Of a DNA stretch of 60,000 bases, positions 41,649 through 51,802 are shown in pieces. The translations under genes were made by a program, and so were the position numbers. Every line of letters starts with the position of its first letter. The stretch's first letter is position 1. The DNA comes from Diphasiastrum complanatum (lineage: Eukaryota; Streptophyta; Lycopodiopsida; Lycopodiales; Lycopodiaceae): assembly GCA_029204225.1 (NCBI GenBank), contig CM055095.1, forward strand, positions 65,406,625-65,466,624, read 5' to 3'. Under the pieces are notes generated by a model. It ran no database searches, was not told the DNA's origin, and was given only the letters and a program-made list of their open reading frames with translations.

Positions 41649-42824
41649 TTGAAGCCAGCAAGATTCGCCATCAAGCTAGCAGATCAATCTTGTGTGAAAC
41701 CAAAAGGTGTAGTTGTTGATATCCCCGTCAAGATAGCAGACATGCAATTTGTGATTACTTTTGTAGTCATGGATATACCTGAATCTCCATCTGCATACCG
41801 AGTCTTACTGAGAAGACCATGGTTGAGGACTGCGCAAGTAGTACACAACTGGGGTACAGGGCAACTCACCTTCGAGAACAGAGAACAGGGTGTAAAGGTT
41901 GATCCAACCACATGGGCGGTGAAACCTATTGCACCCAAGGCTGATGACGAATCATCCATGACAGATCATATGATTGATTGCCCAAGGCCAACCAAGGGAG
42001 GTCACTATCATTCAGAGACGGATGTCATGAGATGGACAGATGCATTAGCAACTATTGACTGTCAGGCATGTCAATATGAATCAGATCCAGAACCGAGTAC
42101 ATCTTCACCCAAATGTTACACTATGGACACACCAATCACATTTGGGGTGAATATGATAAACGTAGCATGGCTGTCAGCGGAGCCTATTGAGAACCCAATG
42201 GATGATGATCTAGTCCCTTGGCAATATGCTCTAACTTATAGTAAGGAGGTTGAGCTAACTGATGAACAGGTCCTACACCACATGGATCCAGATCGTAACG
42301 GAACCAAGAAGATACCAGCTCAACCACGACAAAAGTCTGCTATGGCGAAAGTCTCAAGGATAGATCCACCCAAGGCACCTATGAATAAGATGAATCAGTT
42401 GAAGCAACGCTACAACCAGGTGATCCGATGGAGTGACCTACCCGAAGAGGCAATAGCTACCGTAGACGTTGATATTCACAACCATGAGGCGAATGTCACA
42501 GCAGTCCCGAAGAAAGACAACAAGGATGAACCCACCAAAATGACAAAGAAGGTGTTCGATTTCTTGAAGTCAGTCCAGTTGGACTCAGACATAGCGTCAT
42601 CTTCTACACATGTGACAGAAAAACAAAAAATGACCAGTCAGGCCAAGATCAATATGTTGAAAGAGGAATCTCGACGAGCTTCCGTTCACGAGATGGCTGA
42701 TACTTTCAAGAATTATACTTTGGACGACGAGATAATCATGATGCCGCAAGCCCAACGAGAACCTAATCAAAGTCAGGCACCAAGGAACAAGTCTTTGAGG
42801 GACCTGCGCGAACACAACCAATGA
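41649..42824 (+). pseudogene. Gypsy protease end and linker to RT
   Basis: A 391-codon frame. The first 100 residues complete the protease fold (VVVDIPVKIADMQFVITFVV; YRVLLRRPWLRTAQVVHNW). The rest is an acidic, Pro-rich linker with DDDLVPWQYALTYSKEVELT and ELTDEQVLHHMDPDRNG, ending NYTLDDEIIMMPQAQREP. The linker segment recurs on the minus strand at 59171-58574 and, more distantly, in the Gypsy at 20977-19916 (FKDFTLDDIVIQ). Confidence 0.85.
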
Positions 42825-44413
42825 ATATTGCGGAGCTAGGAGAAGAAGAAAGGATAGTGCATGTGGGGGAGCAGTTAACACCCACACAGTTCAAGAGACT
42901 ACGATCCTTGTTGATGGAATATAAAGATTGTTTTGCCTGGAGCTATAGTGATCTAAAGGGCATTCTGCCAATAGTAGTCCAACATACCATACCTTTGGTG
43001 GATGGAGCAGTCCCCAAGTTGAGCCATTACTACCGCTACAACCCGAACTATACAGAACTGATCAAGCAGGAGTTGCAAAAGCTGATGGACATAGATTTCA
43101 TTTACGAGACCGAGCACACGGAGTGGGTATCGCCGATAGTTATAGTACCCAAGAAGAATGGCAAAATCCGGATCTGTGTGAATTTGAAGGCACAAAATGC
43201 AGTCACCAAAAAGGACCATTTTCTTTTACTATTTACGGAAAGCATCCTCAACAAGGTAGCTGGCGTCGAGGCCTACAGTTTTCTGGACGGCTTCAACGGC
43301 TACAACCAAGCAAAAATAGCCCCCCAAGACCAGCACAAGACAACATTTGCCACGGAGTGGGGAACCTATGCCTATAAAGTGATGCCATTCGGACTTTGCA
43401 ATGCCCCAAGCACTTTCTAGCGAGTCATGCAGGCGGCATTCAAAGATTATTTGCAAAAAAATTTGGAAATTTTCTTGGACGATCTGTGCGTGCATGGACC
43501 AGATTCAGAGCACTTATTCAATTTGAAAAAGGTGTTACAAAAATGCCGCGACTACCAGGTCTCCCTGAATCCAGAAAAATGTTAATTCTGGGTGACACAT
43601 GGCTTGATACTCGGCCATATAGTGTCAAGACACGGGATCGCCATAGATCTATCAAAGATCAGGATCATTATTGATCTACCACCACCGAGGATGATCCGCG
43701 AGGTCTACATTTTCATGGGTCATGCTAACTATTATAGGATCTTCATTCTTGATTTTGCGGAGTTAGCCAGACCAATCTACAAACTCACAATGGATTCACA
43801 TTGGAATGAGGAAGCCCTAAAAGCTTTCCAAAAGCTTAAGGATGTATTGTTTTCGGCACCAATCTTATGGCCACCCAATTGGTCCATTGAGTTTCACGTG
43901 CATACGGAGGCATCGAAGTATGTAGTTGGAGCAGTCTTAACCCAGCCAGGTGAACATAAAAAGGATTGTCCAATTTGGTTTGCAAGTTGACAGCTCAGTG
44001 ATACCAAAATGAACTATTCAACCACAGAGCGGGAAGCTCTGGCAATGATCTATGTGGTTAAGAAATTTCGACATTACTTGATGGCCACACATTTTGCTTT
44101 TTATACAGACCATCAACCCTTGCTCCATCTCGTTAATAAAACTTGCAACACCGGAAGAATCACCAGATGGCTACTTCTATTGTTGGAGTTTGATTTGGCA
44201 GATCATGTGTCACGTTTCAAGGGAAAGGAGATTGCCACCCAACCCGACGATGAGTTAGCAGATGTTGCCTTATTTTACGTGGACACAGTACCAGAATGGG
44301 CTGCCGACATTGTTGAATATCTAATGTGTGGCCAACCAGACAAATCACTACCAAAGGCGGAACAGCGGAAATTGATTTTGAAGGCTAGACCTTATCAGTT
44401 GATTGCCGGCTAG
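42821..44413 (+). pseudogene. Gypsy reverse transcriptase and RNase H
   Basis: RT: FAWSYSDLKGILPIVVQHTI, VSPIVIVPKKNGKIRICVNL, FLDGFNGYNQAKIAPQDQHK, PFGLCNAPSTF. The active site is EIFLDDLCVH near 43475 (Phe for the usual Tyr). RNase H: EFHVHTEASKYVVGAVLTQP, TTEREALAMIYVVKKFRHYL, YTDHQPLLHLVNKTCNTGRI. Stops lie at 43420 (TF*RVM), 43581 (KC*FWV), 43988 (AS*QLS) and 44411 (AG*LYR). Each fits a single C-to-T change of CAG, CAA or CGA. A 12-residue segment after LLEFD appears deleted compared with the minus-strand Gypsy. Confidence 0.92.
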
Positions 44414-45405
44414 TTGTATCGAAGAGGTCAAGATGGAATTCTTCGGCGGTGTATTCTTCCTCATGAGACCACCCAGATCATTTCGCTTTTACATGAAGGC
44501 ATGGGTGGGGGTCATTTTGCATATGACGTTACAATTCACAAGATCCTGCAATCAGGATGTTGGTGGCCAACGATTCATAAAGATACGAAGGAATACTTGA
44601 AAAAGTGCGATGTGTACCAAAGGGCAAAGAGACCAACGAGATTGAACTATGATCTACTACACCCAGTCTTAGCCCAAGCACCGTTCAAAAAATGGGGATT
44701 GGGTTATATTGTCCAATTCACCCTGCAGCAAGGAGTTCCCAAACTCGATACATAATCGTAGCCACAGACTATCTCACCAAATGGGTCGAAGCCAAGGCAG
44801 TAAGAGTAGGTGGTGCTAGGACCACTGCCAAGTTCCTTTATGAAAATATCATTGTGCACTTTGGATGCCCGCTGTGTAGCGTGCTCACGAAAACAGTTGA
44901 AGCTAGCAGATCAGATTGGGAACACAAGTTGCATGCTGCACTATGGGCATTCAGGACAACATATAAAGAAAGCATTGATCAAACACCCTTCCAATTGGTA
45001 TATGGTCAGGATGCTGTGATGCCAATAGAGTTTTTAGTTCCTTCATTAAGGATTGCCACCGCGCAATGTCTTAATGACTCCAAATCTCTACAGCTACGCC
45101 ACGAAGCTCTGCATAAACTCCGTGAAACACGCTTACTAGCTGTGCATGCACTGGCAGCTGAAAAGGAAAGACGCAAAGCTTGGCATAATCGCAGATTACA
45201 AAAGAAGGATCTTCATTCAGGAGATCTGGTCCTGATGTATAAAATCAAGGCGATCAAGGGAAAGTGAAAATTCACTGGCGAAGGTCCTTATAAGATCAAG
45301 GAAATTTTTTATAATGGAGCCATGAACTTAGAAAAGCTAGATGGGACACCATTCGACACAACCATCAACGGTAGTCGGCTGCACAAGTACTGGCCACCAC
45401 AGTGA
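44414..45405 (+). pseudogene. Gypsy integrase with a deleted catalytic core
   Basis: The zinc module is HEGMGGGHFAYDVTIHK ... KCDVYQRAKRPT (44483-44635); the second Cys of the usual C-x2-C is Tyr, as in the minus-strand Gypsy. A frameshift at about 44695 moves the frame to RYIIVATDYLTKWVEAKAV. After NIIVHFGCPL the sequence jumps to TKTVEASRSDWEHKLHAALW, removing about 60 residues that hold the second Asp and the Glu of the active site. The C-terminal part is present (KAWHNRRLQKKDLHSGDLVL; GRY-like module FTGEGPYKIKEIFYNGAM) and ends HKYWPPQ at 45405. Confidence 0.88.
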
Positions 45406-46501
45406 GACAGATCTAGATTGGAGGTGGCACGTTACAAAAAGCTAATCTACTCAACCATCACCGCTAGATCTAAGGAGATCAAGCCAAATCAAGCTAAATC
45501 CATCAAGATTCAGCCAGATCTGGCAAGATCGGAAAAATCCATCAGAATCCAAGGAGGATCTAGATCCTGATAGGATAAAAAAGAAAGCAGATCATCAGAT
45601 TGACTGATGGATCTACTGCCTAGAATCCATCAGAACTTTTAGAGAACTACCAACAGTCAGATCAAGCCTGGATGAAGCTGATTACTAGTTTACAAAAGTT
45701 AAGAATCAGAAAATCTCGAGATCTCGTCAAAAAAAGACTCTGAAAGAGCACTTTTTTCATGATTTTTTGAGATCCCCTGGGAGATAGCTCTTGAAAATCA
45801 GACAGTCACGAAATCTGACCTAGATGCATCCTTGAAAATCTCTACAAGAGTTTCTGATGGAGTAATCATCATTTTTTAGTGTATGCGATAGTTCCTAGAA
45901 GCTGAATTTTCAAAACCCTCGCAGAGCATCAAGATCATCTTACCAATGCTCGCAAGGTATCTAAATGGAATCAGAGCAGTGAAATTAGCCTGCCTACATG
46001 GTCTGATCTTGAAAATCCAATCACAGAAACAAGTTGTGCGAGAGATCACTTTCTGCGAGAGTTGAACCCTCGCAGACAGTCTGAACCCTCGCAGAACCTT
46101 CGCATAGCAGTCAAATCACCTTCTGAACTCTCGCAAATTTTCTTGAGGTCTTAGAATTTTGTGAAGAAGGTGCTTGCCAAAATTTGGGTGGAACTGAACA
46201 AGGGAAAGTGAATTTCACCTAATACGCAGTCTAAATTCCGCTATATAAGGGCTGAATTTGAGTCATTTGTCACCTTTGCTAGCGAAGCTCTACCAAAATT
46301 TACTCTATATTTACCAAGTTCTCCATTTGCAACCAAACTTCCTACCAGTTGTCATCTGATATTATTGAACACCGATCTGCGCTATGAACTACACTCCTTG
46401 TCTTCCAACACTCGTTATTCTCAGTTTTCTACCGTTTTCACATCTTTTTTCGTTCTCCACTGTTTTTCTTACTTTTTCGAACTCTAATCATCACTGCTAA
46501 T
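45406..46501 (+). other. repeat-rich spacer between Gypsy pol and the extra ORF
   Basis: No coding sequence. It contains scattered copies of (A)CCCTCGCAGA / ACTCTCGCAA (45915, 45948, 46062, 46084, 46096, 46130) with inverse copies (CTGCGAGAG, 46048). The last 270 bp (from the TATA box on) are closely similar to 51803-52090 on the minus strand. Confidence 0.65.
46241..46250 (+). promoter_or_regulatory. TATA box upstream of the extra ORF
   Basis: CTATATAAGGGCTGAATTTG, conserved in the minus-strand copy at 52082-52063 together with the next 25 bases (GAGTCATTTGTCAC). It lies about 250 bp before the ATG at 46502; the other copy has 271 bp. Possible internal promoter for the extra ORF. Confidence 0.5.
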
Positions 46502-48680
46502 ATGGCCTCCTCATCCTATGAAGACTCTGGCGCTAAATAGGTGATCCAGCGTGACATCCCCGAGGCCACACAGATTTGGCCTCTACTTTCTAACACTCTG
46601 ATCCAACCATGGCTACAGACAGCCAGCCCACTTCTAACAGCAATGGGTTTTTACCCGGTGCCCTTCCATTCTGAGATTAACATGGGCCTCGCCCTTCACG
46701 CTTATGCCACCTAGGACGAGGACAAGTCTTGTTTCCACTTCCTGTACCAAGGTACCATGTACAAGGTCAGGATTAATGCCGACTCAATGGTCACCATTGG
46801 CATTATGTCCGGTGATCATCAACCCATCTCCCATCGCCACGCCAAGGCTCTGATCAAACCATTCGTCACCCAAACCACACCAGAAATTCCCTTCCATACT
46901 AACAATGGCTACTTAATAGAAGCTATCACGGAACCCGTCATTCAGGCAGCTGCACATCTGTTGAATAACTTTCTGGTTATTTCAACATTTCGCAAGGACA
47001 GAATCCAGTCTACGTTGCTGAGTCAGATAGTGGAATCCTTTGTGGAATTTCCTAACCCCTCCGTTGTGCCATATGACTGGCATAGCTTCCTTATTCGAGA
47101 ACTAACCAACTCCATCAAACCCAACAACCGTGAGCGAATTGCAGCAGGCCCCCTGTTGTGTAACTTTGCCTACACGCCTCTCGAGAAAAAAGTGTGTGGT
47201 TTCCAACGCTCATCCCTCTGTCCACCCTTGTGCCACATACTAACCTTTATCCACCATCTCAAGCATCTACCTCCTCCCAACCTGCAGTTATTAACACAAC
47301 GGCCAGCAAACAAATGTGTGGTGCTGCCTCTACATCCACATCTCCACCTGTTACCCGAAGACGTGTCTCCACTGCTGCACTAACCACTCCATCCACCACC
47401 GCCACTTCTTCTTTCATGCAACCCCCACTCCGATTTCTGTTGTCGCTACTTCTCTTCCTGTTCCATCCACATCTGTTTCTATCTCCATCCCTATTTCTTC
47501 TGTTGATACCACTCCTACTTCTCTTCCAGTGTCCACTACTCCATCCATCACCATCGCATCCTCCATCACTCCTGCCACCACCGTTGCTCCTCTCACATTC
47601 AATTCTTCTGATTCACAACTCTCCCCCGACACTCTGGCATGGATGCAAGTTATCAATTTTTCACCCCCACGCCAGACACTTTCTACTCCATCCTCACCTT
47701 CTTCCATATTCCACACCACCCTCTAGTTTCCCTCTGTTCCTCCCATCCTCTCGTTCGGACAAACCGTCCTCACCCCGGTTTCCACAATTATTTCTCAAAC
47801 CCCGTCCGCTTCGCCCCAGATGGCATCGGGTCCAATGAGAACCTGATAGAAGATAATGACGACGGAATTCCACCAGTCATCAGGGCTGATACAACACAAG
47901 CCCCTGCTAGTGCCAGTGTACCGGCTGCTCCCATGGACCTAATGACGGCGTACCAAACTCTGGAAAAATACATCCTGGATGCGGTAGCAGCCAAAGCTAT
48001 TCTAGAAAGTAGGGTACTACACTTGATGACAAATAATACATAGCTGCGAGCAGACCTCACCAAGCTGCAGCAAGAGCTGATTTTGGCTCAACAACACGAA
48101 TAAGCAGGGCACCAGGAGATTGCCAAGCTGCAGTAGAAGGAGGAGGGCCTCAACAAATATATCCAAAGCCTCTCCAACGCACTGACTGAGGCCTCCACGA
48201 AGGTGCGGGAGCTTCATGCTGAAGCGTCCCAACGGTTTGTCTCCATCCATTCACAACTTACCCTTTTGGAAGTAGAGAATACGCGCCTGGGGACGGAGGT
48301 CAAAGCCCTACAAGACAACAAGCTCGTCTGGTTAGCTCAACCTGCACCGGACTCAAGGCCGCTTTCTCAATCAGAGATGAATCTTCTACGGCGTCAGGTG
48401 CATGTTTATAGCCAAACCTTAAATAGCTACCAGACAAAGTTCAACAAGTATCGGGCAAGCGCAACACATGAGCTCGCCCAGGCCAAGCAAGCCCTCAAGG
48501 CGTGCCAAAAATTCATAGACGCGAAGGCCCAGTCCACCCCCATGGTAGTTCCATTGCCACCTAATTTTGACGTTGCGCAGGCTAGTACCAGCCAAGATGA
48601 AAACCAATAGGCAGCAGGGGGATCTCAAATAGATCAAGGGTCCGAAGGCCAAGAACAAGGGCAGACGGATACGACTGTTG
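46502..48680 (+). pseudogene. extra ORF downstream of integrase (MASS ORF)
   Basis: It starts MASSSYEDSGAK, a stop, VIQRDIPEATQIWPL. A minus-strand copy at 51802 reads MASSPSDNSSTKQVIQ and ATQIWPLPADALIKPWLQ, so the start is conserved and the stop is CAG changed to TAG. A globular domain of about 220 residues follows (NGYLIEAITEPVIQAAAHLL; YDWHSFLIRELTNSIK), homologous to the minus-strand Gypsy ORF at 15513-15150. Next is a Ser/Thr/Pro-rich part (47200-47900), where the frame shifts at least twice. Then come coiled coils (LDAVAAKAILESRVLHLM; LTLLEVENTRLGTEVKALQD; THELAQAKQALKACQKF) back in the first frame to 48610. No transmembrane helix or signal peptide is seen. Function unknown. Confidence 0.7.
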
Positions 48681-49283
48681 AGACGCAAGACCAGAGCCAA
48701 GGCACATCATCCAGAGGTTCGCCTACGATATCTGCCAGCCAGGCCTTCCGAAGACCGAAGTCCATGGAGGAGAAAATTAATGAATTTTTATCAAAGTATC
48801 CCCATGAGTCATCTCGAGGCGGTTGGCAGATATCGTTTTCTGCTCAAACAATCATTGTCTTAATGAGAGTATGACTATGCTTATAGGTGAACCATTTCAT
48901 ATCAAGAAATTGTATACATGTGAGAGTGGAACATTGGAATACAATGAGTCCAACAATTTATTTTTGGATATTAACAAAGTAGTGGCATGCAGATTAAATA
49001 TCACAAAATATTTGAAAGAGAAGTCCAAGGAAAATTGATATTGGTTATTAAACTTGATGAGTCTGAAATTGTTAAGGGACAAAAATTGGAACGGGTAAGT
49101 ATCACCTTTATGAACAAATTATTGAACAATACTGAAAATGATGCAGATGATTCATCATTTAGCGTTCAATCAGAAAAGTTTCTAAAAGTACTATATGAGT
49201 TTGTAGTCTTCAGTAGTTGCTAGTTTTGTCATAAAACAGGGGTTGTGAGCGCAATGGAGGCTCGGTTGCTCGGAGCATAGGCG
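48681..49283 (+). other. AT-rich coding-like fragment, unrecognised
   Basis: After a Gln/Ser-rich end of the preceding ORF (to about 48840), two overlapping frames look coding. 48851-49038 gives GEPFHIKKLYTCESGTLEYN and FLDINKVVACRLNITKYL. 48987-49223 gives GKLILVIKLDESEIVKGQKL and FSVQSEKFLKVLYEFVVF. They could be one protein broken by a frameshift near 49030. Base composition differs from the neighbouring Gypsy sequence. No family recognised. It ends beside the minus-strand Copia LTR at 49284. Confidence 0.3.
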
Positions 49284-49820
49284 TGTAGGAACGAAAACGC
49301 AACAGTTAGCAGCAAAAATATTCAAGTAGAAGAATTCATACAGTTTGCGCAAATGAACGACGTAGTAGTGAGACAAAAATTGCAATCTGATAAATATCAA
49401 CAGAGAGTACAATGGCTTGAAGTAATAACTTCAGCTTGCTGAGCGTGATAATGCTGGCTACAGATAACTTTGATTGAAAGAAATTTTTTAAAAATTAACA
49501 CTTACATAGCTTGATTCAGCTAATATAGAGATTTGCAAGTGTTGAAGGAAAAAAATATCTTACAAGCCTTTAATATTATTTATGCCAGTCTTTGCATATG
49601 TACAAAGTTGGGAGCCACCAACCACCTTTGAGATATTTGTCTGTCCAGTTGTTTTAAAGGTTACTCATAAGTTGGTGAAGTTGGTTAGCCAATGTAGAAA
49701 AAGCAAAACAACAAAAAAGGCAAAAAAGACGAAGGTGTCTTAAAATGATTTCTAAGGCATAAAAAAAATCTCAAAGGGAAAAAATGTGAAGGCCTTCGAT
49801 TTTTTAGGATGCTCATTACT
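49284..49820 (-). repeat. 3' LTR of the minus-strand Copia element
   Basis: Minus strand end ...TTCGTTCCTACA at 49284, matching the LTR end at 2902. Also shared: GTAGCCAGCATTATCACGCTC and the GCTGAAGTTATTACTTCAAG region (about 49390-49470). The start follows a purine tract (ATTAAGGGGGTCAAG, to about 49820) but lacks the first bases present at 2282. About 537 bp. Confidence 0.7.
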
Positions 49821-49982
49821 TGACCCCCTTAATGTGGATCCTGAAAAACTTTGATACTCAGATTTAACATATCATTAAATCTGAGATGTTGCTCCTTTGG
49901 TAGAGCCTTTGTGAAGTAATCTGCTGCCATGTATTTTGTTCTGTAGAAAATCAATATTATTTTCTTACTGTGCACTTTCTCT

Positions 49983-51212
49983 CTAAGGTAGTGATACTAG
50001 ATTCTGTTTGCTTTGAGAGTGAAATCTCGGATTGAGAGATAGCGCTATTGTGCTTTGATTGTCACAATAGATTGTTGTAGGAAGTAGTTGTGCAAGATTG
50101 AGGTCTGCAAGCAGTTGCCTAAGCCAGATTGTCTCTTTGGTTGCATTTGTGACAACTATGTATTTGGATTCTGTTGATGATAATGCAACTAAGGTCTGCT
50201 TCCGGCTGTTCCATGAGATTGGGCCTTGGTTGTATAAATATACAAATCCAAAAGTTGGTTTTCTGGTGTCGACATCTCCTGCCCAATCCACATCTGTGTA
50301 GGCTTCAAGAATATTGGCAGTTTGGTTGCCTCCATAGCAGATGCTGAGAGTTGTCGTTGTTTGAATGTACTTCATGACCTTTGATAGCGCTTTCCAATGA
50401 GCTATGCCTGGATTTGACAGGAACTGGCTGAGTGTACTGATAGAATATGCAAGTCGCATGCAGATCATTGCGTATATCAGCGAGCCGATGATGGATTGCA
50501 ATGGGTAGCGCTTCATCTCCTCATTCTCTACCTCAGTTTGAGGAGACTGTTCCTTTGATAGCTTTAGTCTAGGGTCTAGTGGAAAGAGACTGAGTTTGCA
50601 GTTGGCAATTCCATACTTTTCCAGCACGTTGTTGAGATATTGTTGCTGATTGATGAATATCAGTCTGCTGGGTCGATCTCATTGAATTTGGATTCCGATA
50701 CAATAGCGGACTGGACCCATGTCAGTCATCTTGTATTCCTGGGCCAGCATGCATTTTGTATCCTTCATCAGATTTAGATTATTACTCAATGAAAGTGTAT
50801 CATCTATGTAGAGAGTGATGATGATGAAGCATTTTGATACAAATTTGAAGTAAACATTCGAGTCTGCTGAGTTTGGAATAAACCATTCTCAATAAAAAAA
50901 AATGCATTGATCTTTTGAAACTAGGCTTTGGGTGACTGTTTCAACCCATAGAGCGCCTTGTGAATTCTACGTACAAGGTGTTGTTGCTTGTCGTTGAGTT
51001 CGTATCCCTCTAGCTGTGTCATATAGATTTTCTCTTCGATGGTTCCATTGAGGAAAGCGGTCTAGACATCCATCTGGTGGACTTCAAGGTCTGTCGCAGC
51101 TGGCGGATCGATGCATGTTTAATGACTAGGCTGAAGGTTTCTGAATAATGCAGATCTAGAATATGGGAAAAGCCTTTGGCGACTAGCCTAGCCTTGTAAC
51201 GATCTAGCCTTT
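49983..51212 (-). pseudogene. Copia reverse transcriptase and RNase H (minus strand)
   Basis: Minus strand. 51210-51090 is RT (RYKARLVAKGFSHILDLHYS). Near 50990 KIYMTQLEGYELNDKQQHLV is readable. The active site is LYIDDTLSLSNNL near 50810, then EYKMTDMGPVRYCIGIQIQ, a stop and FINQQQYLNNVLEKYGIANC. RNase H is 50627-49983: YTDVDWAGDVDTRKPTFGF, ALSSTESKYIVVTNATKETI, TTIYCDNQSTIALSLNPRFH. It ends after a frame change near 49983. Same family as 960-2281. Gag to integrase are missing; an LTR fragment of another family abuts the RT at 51213. Confidence 0.9.
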
Positions 51213-51345
51213 CATATGTACAACATATATGATTATGGTACATGAAAAGTACACTAGTTTTACACGTGGGAACAGGCTCCACACATGTGTGTCTATCCTA
51301 TATACAAAATTTTTGGCCTCTACCAAGCTTATTTTTGCATTGTTC
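51213..51345 (-). repeat. inverted fragment of the LTR family seen at 36266
   Basis: The minus strand matches 36270-36395 (GCAAAAATAAGCTTGGTAGAGG; GTGTGGAGCCTGTTCCCACG; CATGTACCATAATCATATAN). Homology stops exactly where Copia RT begins on one side and a gag fragment on the other. Confidence 0.8.
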
Positions 51346-51671
51346 ACAAGATGAAGACCATGCTAATTGCCAATGAGTCGTGGGATGTTATCACATATAT
51401 TGAATTGGAACTTGAATGCAACACAATGGACTCCAAGTGAAAATCAAAGGATGGTAAAGCTTTCACGCTAATCATTCTTAATATATCAGATACACAGATT
51501 GGCCATGTATCTGAAGCTCAAATGTTGAAAGACGTATGGGACATATTGAGCGCACTATGTGATGTGAGGGACGTGACTTCCAAGTTGCATCTCATAAGAA
51601 AATTATTTTCAGTTAAGATGTTGAATGGTGATTCGTTGCAGAATCACATGAACCAATTTAAAAATGCTTGA
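51346..51671 (+). pseudogene. Copia gag fragment
   Basis: Plus strand frame KMKTMLIANESWDVITYIEL, then IILNISDTQIGHVSEAQMLK, DVWDILSALCDVRDVTSKLH and KMLNGDSLQNHMNQFKNA, with one stop (TGA in DSK*KSKDG). This is the UBN2-type Copia gag. It stops at a junction with minus-strand Gypsy sequence. Confidence 0.75.
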
Positions 51672-51802
51672 AGGGGGCCAGCAATCTGAAGCCATGGTTT
51701 AATCAGGGCATCAGCAGGCAAGGGCCAAATCTGGGTGGCTGACGATATCTCGCACTGGATCACCTGCTTTGTGCTAGAGTTGTCAGAAGGTGAGGAGGCC
51801 AT
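51672..51802 (-). pseudogene. start of the extra Gypsy ORF (second copy)
   Basis: Minus strand from ATG 51802: MASSPSDNSSTKQVIQCE, then ISSATQIWPLPADALIKPWL and QIAGPLQAF, cut off by the Copia gag fragment. It aligns residue by residue with 46502-46650 and shows the undamaged Gln where that copy has a stop. Confidence 0.75.
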
